64,000 nt of DNA from Gemmatimonadota bacterium (GTDB lineage: Bacteria > Gemmatimonadota > Gemmatimonadetes > Gemmatimonadales > GWC2-71-9), in contig JAPULZ010000068.1 in assembly GCA_027294455.1 (NCBI GenBank), positions 87,418-151,417 on the forward strand, written 5' to 3'. Positions 16,293 to 26,239 of the stretch are shown one piece after another. Each line of letters opens with the position of its first letter. Positions within the stretch are counted from its first letter, which is position 1. The translations under genes were made by a program, and so were the position numbers. The notes under the pieces were generated by a model. The model was given only the letters and a program-made list of their open reading frames with translations. It made no database searches and was not told the origin of the DNA.

Positions 16293-18926
16293 ATGGCCTG
16301 GAAACACGCTTGGAGTTTTGCAGTAGGGGCAGTCGTTGCGACTGCCCCTACTGCTAGTGCCCAGTACCTCGAGCAGGTGGCTGAGGAAATCGATGAGTGG
16401 GAAGAGGTGCTGGCCGAGGACGGCTACCGCCTCATCGACGATTCCAAGATAGGTACACTGAACGAAGGCGCGTCGGAGACGGTTCGTCTCGATCTCGCCG
16501 CCGGCATGGCGTACACCATCGTCGGGGGGTGTGACGTCGACTGCACCGACCTCGATCTGCATCTGACCGACAGCCGGGGCAACGAGATCGACATCGACAT
16601 CGATGACGACGACTTCCCCATGGTGGTCACCGAGCGCGGCGGATCGTACGGGCTGCGGGTCTCGATGGTGCGCTGCTCGGCCGAACCGTGCCATTGGGGC
16701 CTCGGTGTCTTCGCGAGCGGAGGAGGAACTCAGAACGCGTCCAGCACCGACAAGCGCGTCGGAGGCGGCAGCTTCAACGGCGTGTTGGAGGCCGGTGACG
16801 CGACGATGGGCAGCGGGTACATGGACCGGCACTCGTTCCGCGTGACGGCGGGCCAGCGTGTGGTGGCCGATCTCCGCGCTTCCGGTTTTGACACATATCT
16901 GATTCTCCGGCAGCCGAATGGCGAGCAGTGGGAGAACGACGACTTCGACGGCTCGCTGGACCACTCCCGCGTCGACCTGATCGCCAACGAGACGGGAACG
17001 TGGACGGCCCTCGTCACATCGTACGAGGCCGGTGGGACCGGATCCTATGAGCTGACCGTGTCCACCGAGGAATCAAACGGCGGTGGCGCGGTGGCCGGCC
17101 TCGCCGGGGCCCGGTACGAGACAGGACGACTCGCCCGGGGCGATGATACCCTCCGCACCGGCGAGTACTACGACGAATACTCTTTCGAGGGACAAGCCGG
17201 CGATCAGGTGATCGTCGATCTTCGCTCGCACGACTTCGATCCCTATTTGTTCATGGAGGTCCCGGGCGGCGAGCAGTTCGACAACGACGATCACGAAGGC
17301 GATGCCACGCGCTCGATGCTCTCCCTCACTCTCGAGCGAGGCGGCACCGTCACGGTGAACGTGACGAGCTATAAACCCGGGGAGACCGGGGCGTACGACC
17401 TCAAGATCGACGCCGGGACGGTGTCCGAGGCGGTAGCGTCTGGGTCGCGGATCGAACGAGGCGAGCTGGCCCCGGGAGACAACACCCTGCGGACCCTCGA
17501 ATTCGCCGACCGCTACGAGTTCGACGCCCTCCCCGGTCAACGCGTGACGATCGACCTCCAATCGTCAGACTTCGACACGTACGTCATCTTGATCGACCCG
17601 CGGGGCGAGCAAGAGGAGAACGACGATACCGACCGACCCGGGCACAGCGTGATCGAGGCGGACATCACCGAGGCCGGAACTTATGCCGTACTGGTGACCT
17701 CCTATAGTCCGGAAGAGACCGGCAGCTACGAACTCCGCCTGGACTTCGGGGGCGAGTCGTCCACGCCGGCCCAGGGCCGGGACGTGACGAGGATCGCGGC
17801 CGGCGAACGGATGACCGGCCGGCTGGAGGAGGGCGACGGGGAGCTCCGCTACGGCGCCTATCGGGATCTCTTCGTCTTCGAGGGGCGCCAGGGACAGCAG
17901 GTGCAGATCGACATGCACTCGGCGGAGTTCGATACGTATCTGCGCTTGATCACCCCGGCCGGCGATACCATCCGGAACGACGACTACGAGGGAAGCTCCG
18001 CTCACTCGCGGATCAATCTGCCGGTGCAGCAGACCGGCCGCTACCGGATCATGGCAACCTCGTACCAAGCAGGACGCACCGGTCAGTACGCGCTGTCCCT
18101 CGGCGTGTCCGGAGCGGCGGAAGCCGGAACCAGCCGGTTGGCCCTCGGCCAAAATACCACCGGCGGCGGCGGCCGCGTGTACGGGGTCTTCGCGGGCATC
18201 AGCGAGTATGGCGGCCGGTTGAACAACCTAGCGTACACAGCGGAGGACGCGGTTCGGATGCGCGACGCGATGTTGACCGGCGCCGGGATGCGGGAGCAAG
18301 ACGGCATCCTCCTCACCAACGCCCACGCCACCGTGGGAGAAATCCGGAGGGCGATTCGCCAGGTGGCCTCACAGGCCGGGCCCGACGACACGTTCGTGTT
18401 TTTCTATTCCGGACACGGCGGACGGATCCCGCGTCCCGGCGGCTATCAGTCCACCGATCCCGACGGACTGGACGAGACCCTGGAGTTCTACGACGCCGGC
18501 ATGACGGACGATGAGTTCCAAGAGGTGCTGAGCGAAGTGAACGCCGGCAAGATCATTCTCCTGCTCGACGCTTGCTTCAGCGGCGGATTCGCCAAAGATG
18601 TCATCTCCGTCCCTGGCAGGATGGGCCTCTTTTCTTCCGAGGAGGACGTCACGTCATCCGTTGCGGTGAAGTTCCGCGCCGGCGGGTTCCTCGCCGTGTT
18701 CGTGGCGGACGCCATCGCCGAGGGACTGGCCGATCGGGACGGCGACGGCGGTATCAGCGCCATCGAACTCAGCCAATACGTGCACGAACGCTACAGCAGC
18801 GACGTCAAGAGCGGCGGCCCCGGCGATTTTGTTCGTACGGGGGGGCCTCAGCTGGGCTACCAACACCTGGTGGTGGACCGCGGGAGCATCGGTCCCTACG
18901 AGATCCTGTTTCGCCAAGACCAATAA
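16293..18926 (+). CDS. Secreted caspase-like (C14) protease with four PPC-like repeats
   Basis: An 877-residue exported protein with signal peptide ending APTASAQ. Next come a cysteine-paired head module to about 145, four approximately 100-residue PPC-like repeats (roughly 150-255, 268-372, 380-487, 495-606, each with a DFDTYLxL-type core and a TSYxxGxTGxYxL end), and a caspase domain from about 628. The catalytic dyad is His708 in YSGHGG and Cys761 in DACFSGG. A perfect EF-hand calcium loop, DRDGDGGISAIE, lies at 814-825, as in several bacterial metacaspase-type proteins. It is translated directly after its paralogue and followed by a strong terminator. Confidence 0.88.
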   Translation: MAWKHAWSFAVGAVVATAPTASAQYLEQVAEEIDEWEEVLAEDGYRLIDDSKIGTLNEGASETVRLDLAAGMAYTIVGGCDVDCTDLDLHLTDSRGNEIDIDIDDDDFPMVVTERGGSYGLRVSMVRCSAEPCHWGLGVFASGGGTQNASSTDKRVGGGSFNGVLEAGDATMGSGYMDRHSFRVTAGQRVVADLRASGFDTYLILRQPNGEQWENDDFDGSLDHSRVDLIANETGTWTALVTSYEAGGTGSYELTVSTEESNGGGAVAGLAGARYETGRLARGDDTLRTGEYYDEYSFEGQAGDQVIVDLRSHDFDPYLFMEVPGGEQFDNDDHEGDATRSMLSLTLERGGTVTVNVTSYKPGETGAYDLKIDAGTVSEAVASGSRIERGELAPGDNTLRTLEFADRYEFDALPGQRVTIDLQSSDFDTYVILIDPRGEQEENDDTDRPGHSVIEADITEAGTYAVLVTSYSPEETGSYELRLDFGGESSTPAQGRDVTRIAAGERMTGRLEEGDGELRYGAYRDLFVFEGRQGQQVQIDMHSAEFDTYLRLITPAGDTIRNDDYEGSSAHSRINLPVQQTGRYRIMATSYQAGRTGQYALSLGVSGAAEAGTSRLALGQNTTGGGGRVYGVFAGISEYGGRLNNLAYTAEDAVRMRDAMLTGAGMREQDGILLTNAHATVGEIRRAIRQVASQAGPDDTFVFFYSGHGGRIPRPGGYQSTDPDGLDETLEFYDAGMTDDEFQEVLSEVNAGKIILLLDACFSGGFAKDVISVPGRMGLFSSEEDVTSSVAVKFRAGGFLAVFVADAIAEGLADRDGDGGISAIELSQYVHERYSSDVKSGGPGDFVRTGGPQLGYQHLVVDRGSIGPYEILFRQDQ
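16320..16354 (+). repeat. Perfect 16-bp inverted repeat (hairpin) inside signal-peptide codons
   Basis: GCAGTAGGGGCAGTCG at 16320-16335 is followed by a TTG loop and its exact complement CGACTGCCCCTACTGC at 16339-16354. The hairpin begins 27 bases after the caspase start codon and lies wholly within the signal-peptide coding region. There is no following U-run, so it is not a simple intrinsic terminator. In mRNA it would be extremely stable and could limit translation or transcription between the two paralogous genes. Confidence 0.9.
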
Positions 18927-18944
18927 CCCCTACCGCATCACATC

Positions 18945-18980
18945 AAGCCCCCTTCGGCCCTGCGCCGAAGGGGGCTTTTT
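18945..18980 (+). terminator. Intrinsic terminator after the caspase gene
   Basis: A 14-bp perfect stem AAGCCCCCTTCGGC / GCCGAAGGGGGCTT with a 5-base loop is followed by a T-run. It lies 19 bases after the caspase stop and insulates the caspase unit from the thiC riboswitch. Confidence 0.92.
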
Positions 18981-19026
18981 GCACGAGCCACTTGGCATCA
19001 GGCCAGACCCCGTTCTAGATTTGGAT

Positions 19027-21674
<2,648 letters not shown>

Positions 21675-21769
21675 GAGGCAATAATACCTTCGCCGTGTCC
21701 GGAAACAAGAAAAGAGAGCTTGCACCGACGACCGCGCGGTTCGCAGGGCGGCGGCGGCGTCCAAAGTAT

Positions 21770-21880
21770 GATAAGTGATTAGATAGTGTCGCTATTATAT
21801 CGCAATAGTGTCTAAAGATATCCATATTCAAGTGCTTGAAAACAAACGATATAGATTGATTTCAACAGTGTGTAGAAAGA
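21770..21880. promoter_or_regulatory. AT-rich divergent control region with spaced direct repeat
   Basis: The 276-base gap between the thioesterase fusion and rnd holds a sharply AT-rich stretch of about 110 bases. ATAGTGTC occurs at 21783-21790 and again at 21805-21812, start to start 22 bases, or about two helical turns, and CTATT/AATAG forms an inverted repeat between them. This looks like a divergent promoter with a possible operator. The rest of the gap shows nothing else. Confidence 0.4.
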
Positions 21881-21950
21881 ATGTGGAGAAGCTCGATGCA
21901 ACCGATCCCTACCACTCCCGCGCCGCTCCCAGGTGTGCCATGTTTGAGGT

Positions 21951-23111
21951 GTGAAGTCGAAATCCAAGCCCCGTCAAGATCCCGCCCTCGTGTCCAGCGA
22001 CGAGGCCCTGAAGGCGTTCATCGAGCCCCTGCAGGAGGCCAAGCGCATCGCGTTCGACACGGAGGCGGCGTCGTTTCACCGATACGTCGATCGGATCTAT
22101 CTGATTCAGATCAGCTCCGACACCGAGACGGCAATCATCGACCCGCTGGCGATTTCCAACCTCAAGGCGGTGGGCCGACTGCTGGCCAATCCGGCCATCG
22201 AAGCTGTTTTTCATGACGCAGACTACGATCTCCGCGTGCTCGATCGAGACTACGGATTTCACGCGAGGAACCTGTTCGACACCCGCATCGCCGCCCAGTT
22301 ACTGGGCGAGCCCGGAATCGGTCTCGGTCCTCTCCTGCAGAAATACTTCCGTCTCTCGGTGGACAAGAAACTGCAAAGGGCCGACTGGTCGCGTCGGCCC
22401 CTCACGCCGGAGATGATATCCTACGCGGCGGGCGATACGCGCCACCTGCTCTCGTTGCGGGACGAGCTCCACGGGCAACTCGAGTCCCGCGGACGTTTGG
22501 AGTGGGCCCAAGAGGAGTTCAAGCGGCTGGAAGCGATTCGGTGGAATCCGGACGCCGGGAACCCGGATGCTTTCCTTCGAATAAAGGGCGCGAAAGCCCT
22601 GTCCCCCAGGTCTCTGTCCATCTTGAAGACCGTCCACGAGTGGAGAGAGGCCACAGCCGCGAGCCTCGACCGCGCGCCATTTCGCGTGCTGGGCAACGAT
22701 GCATTGACCGCCCTCGCGCGCACGGCTCCCACCACGCGCCGCCGGCTCAGATCAATGAACGGCGTGCCGTCCAGCGCCATCCGGCGCTACGGCGACGACC
22801 TCCTGAAGGCGGTCCAGCGGGGGCTCGAAACACCACCCGAGAAGTACCCCAAGGTCGAACGCAACCGGAGGCCTAAGATCAGCCCCGCGGCACAACAGCG
22901 TTTGGAGCGGTTGAAGGCACTGCGCAGGGTGGCAGCGAAGGATCTGGGAATCGAGATCGGTGTCTTGTGTCCCAATGGAACTCTGCAGGCGATTGCCGTC
23001 GCCGCGCCGACGACGACGCGGGACCTGCGGAAAGTGCTAGACCTCAAGCGATGGCAATGCGCTGCGGTGGGTAGCGCGGAGTTGCTACAGGCGGTAGGTG
23101 ACGGCGCCTAG
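21951..23111 (+). CDS. rnd: Ribonuclease D
   Basis: DEDDy 3'-5' exoribonuclease involved in tRNA and stable RNA maturation. Metal ligands are visible as FDTE (Asp36, Glu38), FHDADYDLRVL, and YAAGDTRHLL with the Tyr and Asp of motif III. After the nuclease fold comes an HRDC domain (LSILKTVHEWREATAASLDRAPFR begins it) and a basic linker. At 386 residues it has the usual RNase D length. The start is a GTG. It stands alone, reading away from the thioesterase fusion. Confidence 0.92.
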   Translation: MKSKSKPRQDPALVSSDEALKAFIEPLQEAKRIAFDTEAASFHRYVDRIYLIQISSDTETAIIDPLAISNLKAVGRLLANPAIEAVFHDADYDLRVLDRDYGFHARNLFDTRIAAQLLGEPGIGLGPLLQKYFRLSVDKKLQRADWSRRPLTPEMISYAAGDTRHLLSLRDELHGQLESRGRLEWAQEEFKRLEAIRWNPDAGNPDAFLRIKGAKALSPRSLSILKTVHEWREATAASLDRAPFRVLGNDALTALARTAPTTRRRLRSMNGVPSSAIRRYGDDLLKAVQRGLETPPEKYPKVERNRRPKISPAAQQRLERLKALRRVAAKDLGIEIGVLCPNGTLQAIAVAAPTTTRDLRKVLDLKRWQCAAVGSAELLQAVGDGA

Positions 23112-23146
23112 AGATCAGTGATTCGACATTGCTGATTCTAGAATCG

Positions 23147-23443
23147 TCAGTGTCCTAAAAACGACCGGACCTTCGGATCGATCCGTTCAGGAGTCCAGAA
23201 GGGTTCCCACACCAACTCCACTTCGCAACCCGTGACACCGTCGAGCATGCGGACCACCTCGTCGGCCTCGCGCATGATTTGCCCGCCCGCCGGACATCCC
23301 GGTGAAGTGAGCGTCATCTTCACGTGGACCTCTCCCTCGTCGATTTCCACATCGTAGATCAGGCCCAAGTCGATGATGTTCAGGCCAACCTCCGGATCCT
23401 TGACATGTCGCAGGGCTTTGCGGACCGCGTCGGCGTCCAACAT
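23147..23443 (-). CDS. SufT/MIP18-family metal-sulfur cluster assembly factor (DUF59)
   Basis: A 98-residue DUF59 protein. The motifs VKDPEVGLNIIDLGLIY and TLTSPGCPAG, with the conserved Cys, identify the MIP18/SufT/PaaD family, which helps mature Fe-S proteins. It is not in the suf operon of this window but is likely to serve the same pathway. The short 35-base gap to the rnd stop shows no terminator. It lies downstream of the DCC gene on the same strand. Confidence 0.88.
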   Translation of the reverse strand: MLDADAVRKALRHVKDPEVGLNIIDLGLIYDVEIDEGEVHVKMTLTSPGCPAGGQIMREADEVVRMLDGVTGCEVELVWEPFWTPERIDPKVRSFLGH

Positions 23444-23474
23444 CTAGATCACTCCTGTTTGCGTTCTTCGCAAT

Positions 23475-23879
23475 CTAGTCCCGCCCCGCCGGCGGCGCGA
23501 CCGTGATCTGGCAGTGCCCGCCCCCGCAGCCGATGTTCCGCCGGCGGGCCGCCACCCACCGGTACACCCGATTCGCCACGAACATCCCCCCCGGCAATCG
23601 GAAGACCATCCTGGGGAACCTCCCCCACGGCACGTACACCAACACCTCCCGGACCGCCGCGGCGCCAGCAAAGACGTCCCCCGCCGGGGTCACGAGATGC
23701 ATGGCCTCCAGCAACTGGTCGCGGGTTCGCCTCGCGAGCCGCGGAGCCTCTTCCTCGGCAAGCGGAAGGAACCGAACGGCCCCGTCGGGCGTCCACCGGC
23801 GGAACCGGTCGACCCATCGGAGGCAGAACGCGCACTCGCCGTCGTAGATCAGCGTCGGCCCGCCGGAGTCGGGATTCAT
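23475..23879 (-). CDS. DCC-family (DUF393) thiol-disulfide oxidoreductase-like protein
   Basis: A 134-residue protein of the DUF393 family. The N-terminal YDGECAFCLRWVDRF contains the CxxC-type pair after the characteristic YDG, and YRWVAARRRNIGC fits the family C-terminus. These proteins are predicted thiol-disulfide oxidoreductases of unknown partner. An additional GCGGGHC motif near the end is cysteine-rich. It lies between the serine hydrolase and the SufT-like gene with short gaps, so the three may be one operon. Confidence 0.82.
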   Translation of the reverse strand: MNPDSGGPTLIYDGECAFCLRWVDRFRRWTPDGAVRFLPLAEEEAPRLARRTRDQLLEAMHLVTPAGDVFAGAAAVREVLVYVPWGRFPRMVFRLPGGMFVANRVYRWVAARRRNIGCGGGHCQITVAPPAGRD

Positions 23880-23900
23880 CGAGACGCCCTGGTGGCAGGC

Positions 23901-25052
23901 TCAGCAGTGGGAGGCGGAGACATCGCCCTCTAGCGACGCGAGCAAGCGACACGAGCGATCCTTCAGCCGCACCGACGCGTCGGCCAGGCGGCCTCGCACC
24001 TGTTTCAGCCCGGTGATGGAGCGTCGCGTTCGAGGCGCATAGACGCGATTCGTCAACAAGATCACGAACACATCCCGTGCGGGATCGATCCAAATGGACG
24101 TTCCGGTGAAACCCCCGTGACCAAACGCCTGAGGCGACAGCAACGCACCCGTGTTCTCTGTGCTTGTCGTGTCTCGGATTTCCCAGCCGAGGGCCCGGTT
24201 GCCAGTGTCCGCAGCCGTGAACAGCTCGACGGTTTCGGGTCGCAGCAAGCTCCTTCCGTCATCCAGGAAGCCACGTCGTAGGTACCACTGGGCGTAGCGG
24301 GCGAGATCGAGGCCGGTGCTGTACAGTCCCGCGTGGCCGGACACGCCATCGAGACGCACGGCGTTCTGGTCGTGAATCACCCCTTGAATGGGATGTCCCC
24401 GCCACACGTTGATGGGCGCCGCACGACTCCGCAGCGCTCGTGGCAGATTGAACCGGGTGTCCCCCATGTCGAGGGGGCCGAACAACTCGGCGTCGACGAA
24501 CGCATCCAACGGCATGCCCGCAGCGGCCTCGATGGTCCAGCCAAGCAGCATGGCGTTGAGATCGCTGTACTCTACACGGGAGCCCGGACGCCACCGCAGC
24601 GGCTCCGCCATGACCCTGGCACGGGCCTCCTCAGCGTTCTCGGTCAGCGTGTCGAGCGGCAGGAAGGCCCGCAGACCGGAGGTATGGCTGAGCAAGTGCC
24701 GGACGGTGACCGCGCTCTTGTTCTCACCGACGAAGTCCGGAAGATAGTGCTCGACGGGTGCGTCGAGATCCACCATCCCCCGATCGGCGAGCAACATCAT
24801 GGCCGGGGTCGTGGCGACCACCTTGGTCAGGGATGCCAAGTCGTACAGTGTGCTGTCGGGCGACGGAACAGCTGCATCCGGGCCCCAAGTCAACCGTCCG
24901 TATCCCTTCGCCAACAACACCGAGTCGGCGTTTCCCACCACAACCACGGCTCCGGGATAGATCCCCGCGTCGATGCCGTCGCGAATGACGGTGTCGATCT
25001 CCGCCACTGGGTGTGCCTGCCCCATCAATGCGAATGCGACTAAGAACTTCAT
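23901..25052 (-). CDS. Serine hydrolase of the beta-lactamase/class C superfamily
   Basis: A 383-residue exported serine hydrolase. The SxxK motif is SLTK (Ser74, Lys77), the second motif is YSDLN and the third is HGGFTGTS in place of KTG, the pattern of esterase/DD-peptidase-like members rather than true beta-lactamases. A short hydrophobic N-terminus (MKFLVAFALMGQAHP) could be a signal. I prefer the ATG at 25052, because AGGA lies 8 bases upstream and the ATG overlaps the stop of the decayed gene before it as ATGA; an ATG two codons earlier is possible. Confidence 0.82.
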   Translation of the reverse strand: MKFLVAFALMGQAHPVAEIDTVIRDGIDAGIYPGAVVVVGNADSVLLAKGYGRLTWGPDAAVPSPDSTLYDLASLTKVVATTPAMMLLADRGMVDLDAPVEHYLPDFVGENKSAVTVRHLLSHTSGLRAFLPLDTLTENAEEARARVMAEPLRWRPGSRVEYSDLNAMLLGWTIEAAAGMPLDAFVDAELFGPLDMGDTRFNLPRALRSRAAPINVWRGHPIQGVIHDQNAVRLDGVSGHAGLYSTGLDLARYAQWYLRRGFLDDGRSLLRPETVELFTAADTGNRALGWEIRDTTSTENTGALLSPQAFGHGGFTGTSIWIDPARDVFVILLTNRVYAPRTRRSITGLKQVRGRLADASVRLKDRSCRLLASLEGDVSASHC

Positions 25053-25298
25053 CTCCATATTCCTGGAATACGCGCTTCACAGGCATCCCACCGGCCGTCA
25101 GGGTCCATCCGCCGGTGCACCACGCGATAACCCATGCGCTCCACCACCGTACTGCCGCAATACGACGCGCTGCAACTTGTCGGCCGCATCATTGAATCGC
25201 GGCACGATCAATGTCACGACCTCGACCCAGAACCCTCGTTCATACACCAGGCGAATGGCGTCCAGTCTCGGGGCAGACCACCTTCCTCGGGGAAACAT
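25049..25298 (-). pseudogene. Remnant of an AmmeMemoRadiSam-type radical SAM enzyme gene
   Basis: Two pieces of the same protein family are visible in different frames on the minus strand. Near 25265-25185 the frame reads LDAIRLVYERGFWVEVVTL and then PRFND, matching the conserved mid-region of AmmeMemoRadiSam radical SAM enzymes. From about 25148 to the stop at 25049 another frame reads ERMGYRVVHRRMDPDGRW, DACEARIPGIWR, matching the family C-terminus, in which a CxxCG zinc-like pair has been lost. The middle and the N-terminal radical-SAM CxxxCxxC are missing. The stop still overlaps the downstream serine hydrolase start, suggesting that the intact gene once led that operon. Confidence 0.65.
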
Positions 25299-25411
25299 GG
25301 GCTTCTAGGAAATCTTCCAGCGACCCGCCACATCGTTCCAAATGTACTCTGCATCTTAGCGGAGATGTTTCCAGCCGGTAGAGTGGAGGACGTCGTGGCC
25401 CGCGCCGGAGA

Positions 25412-26170
25412 CTAGCGGCTCGCCGCCTTGAGCGAGCCGGGTGGCAGCGCGTAGAGCAGCATTGCCGTTCTGCGGTCTCGCGCCGTGAGATCGTGAACCG
25501 AGGTCGTGGGGTACATCACGTCGCGAGGCTCATCCGAATGGCCCAGACCCAACAGGTGGCCGATCTCGTGGAGGGCCACGGTGAACACGGCTTCCACGGG
25601 GAGTTGATGCCCCGACTCGGAATGGGTCGCCAGTGTCAGAGTCGCCTCCTGCAACCGCCCATCGCCCCGCCACACGAGGTCCGCTTGTCCCGCCCGGCGC
25701 ACCGAGAACGCCCGAATCCACTTTACCGTCACTTCGGCGTCGTCGGGAGTCCGCACGATGGTGAACTGAACGGGAATGCCGCCAACCCGAGTCCAGCGGG
25801 CGAAGGCGTCTTGGGCCGCCCGGCCGTATTCCGGAAGGTAGCCCACCGGGGTGCCGGGCTCGAAATACACGCGCAGCGGGCGACCATCCCGATCCCCCCA
25901 GCGCCGCAGGGTGGAATCGGTCGCCTCCAACGTACCGGCCAGATAGGTCGAGGGGTCGGCGATCTGGCGCAGCCTTGACAGGCGGACCTGCTCCGAGAGC
26001 CGAGAGGACTCGACTCGTCCCCTCATGTCGCCGCCCTCCGACGACACAGCCGCGCCTCCCTCACCCTCATCGATGGGGACCCGGCGGCCCAGGCTGAACG
26101 CCATGGCCGTTCCGCCCAGGAAGACCGCCCAGACCAGAATTCGCCGCATCGCTCGACTACTCCGTTCCAT
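25412..26170 (-). CDS. Matrixin-like (M10) zinc metalloprotease
   Basis: A 252-residue exported or membrane-anchored protease. The N-terminus has a hydrophobic segment (ILVWAVFLGGTAMAFSLG). The zinc site is HEIGHLLGLGH (His201, Glu202, His205, His211), and the Met-turn is in DVMYP (Met219), as in metzincins of the matrixin group. It has a small N-terminal region and no hemopexin domain. It is divergent from the MMPL transporter gene, from which it is separated by 69 bases. Confidence 0.88.
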   Translation of the reverse strand: MERSSRAMRRILVWAVFLGGTAMAFSLGRRVPIDEGEGGAAVSSEGGDMRGRVESSRLSEQVRLSRLRQIADPSTYLAGTLEATDSTLRRWGDRDGRPLRVYFEPGTPVGYLPEYGRAAQDAFARWTRVGGIPVQFTIVRTPDDAEVTVKWIRAFSVRRAGQADLVWRGDGRLQEATLTLATHSESGHQLPVEAVFTVALHEIGHLLGLGHSDEPRDVMYPTTSVHDLTARDRRTAMLLYALPPGSLKAASR

Positions 26171-26239
26171 TCGGGGGCTCGCCCCACGGCAAAGGTGGCA
26201 TCGCAGCGAGATCCCTTCTATGATACACGCCCTTACCCA

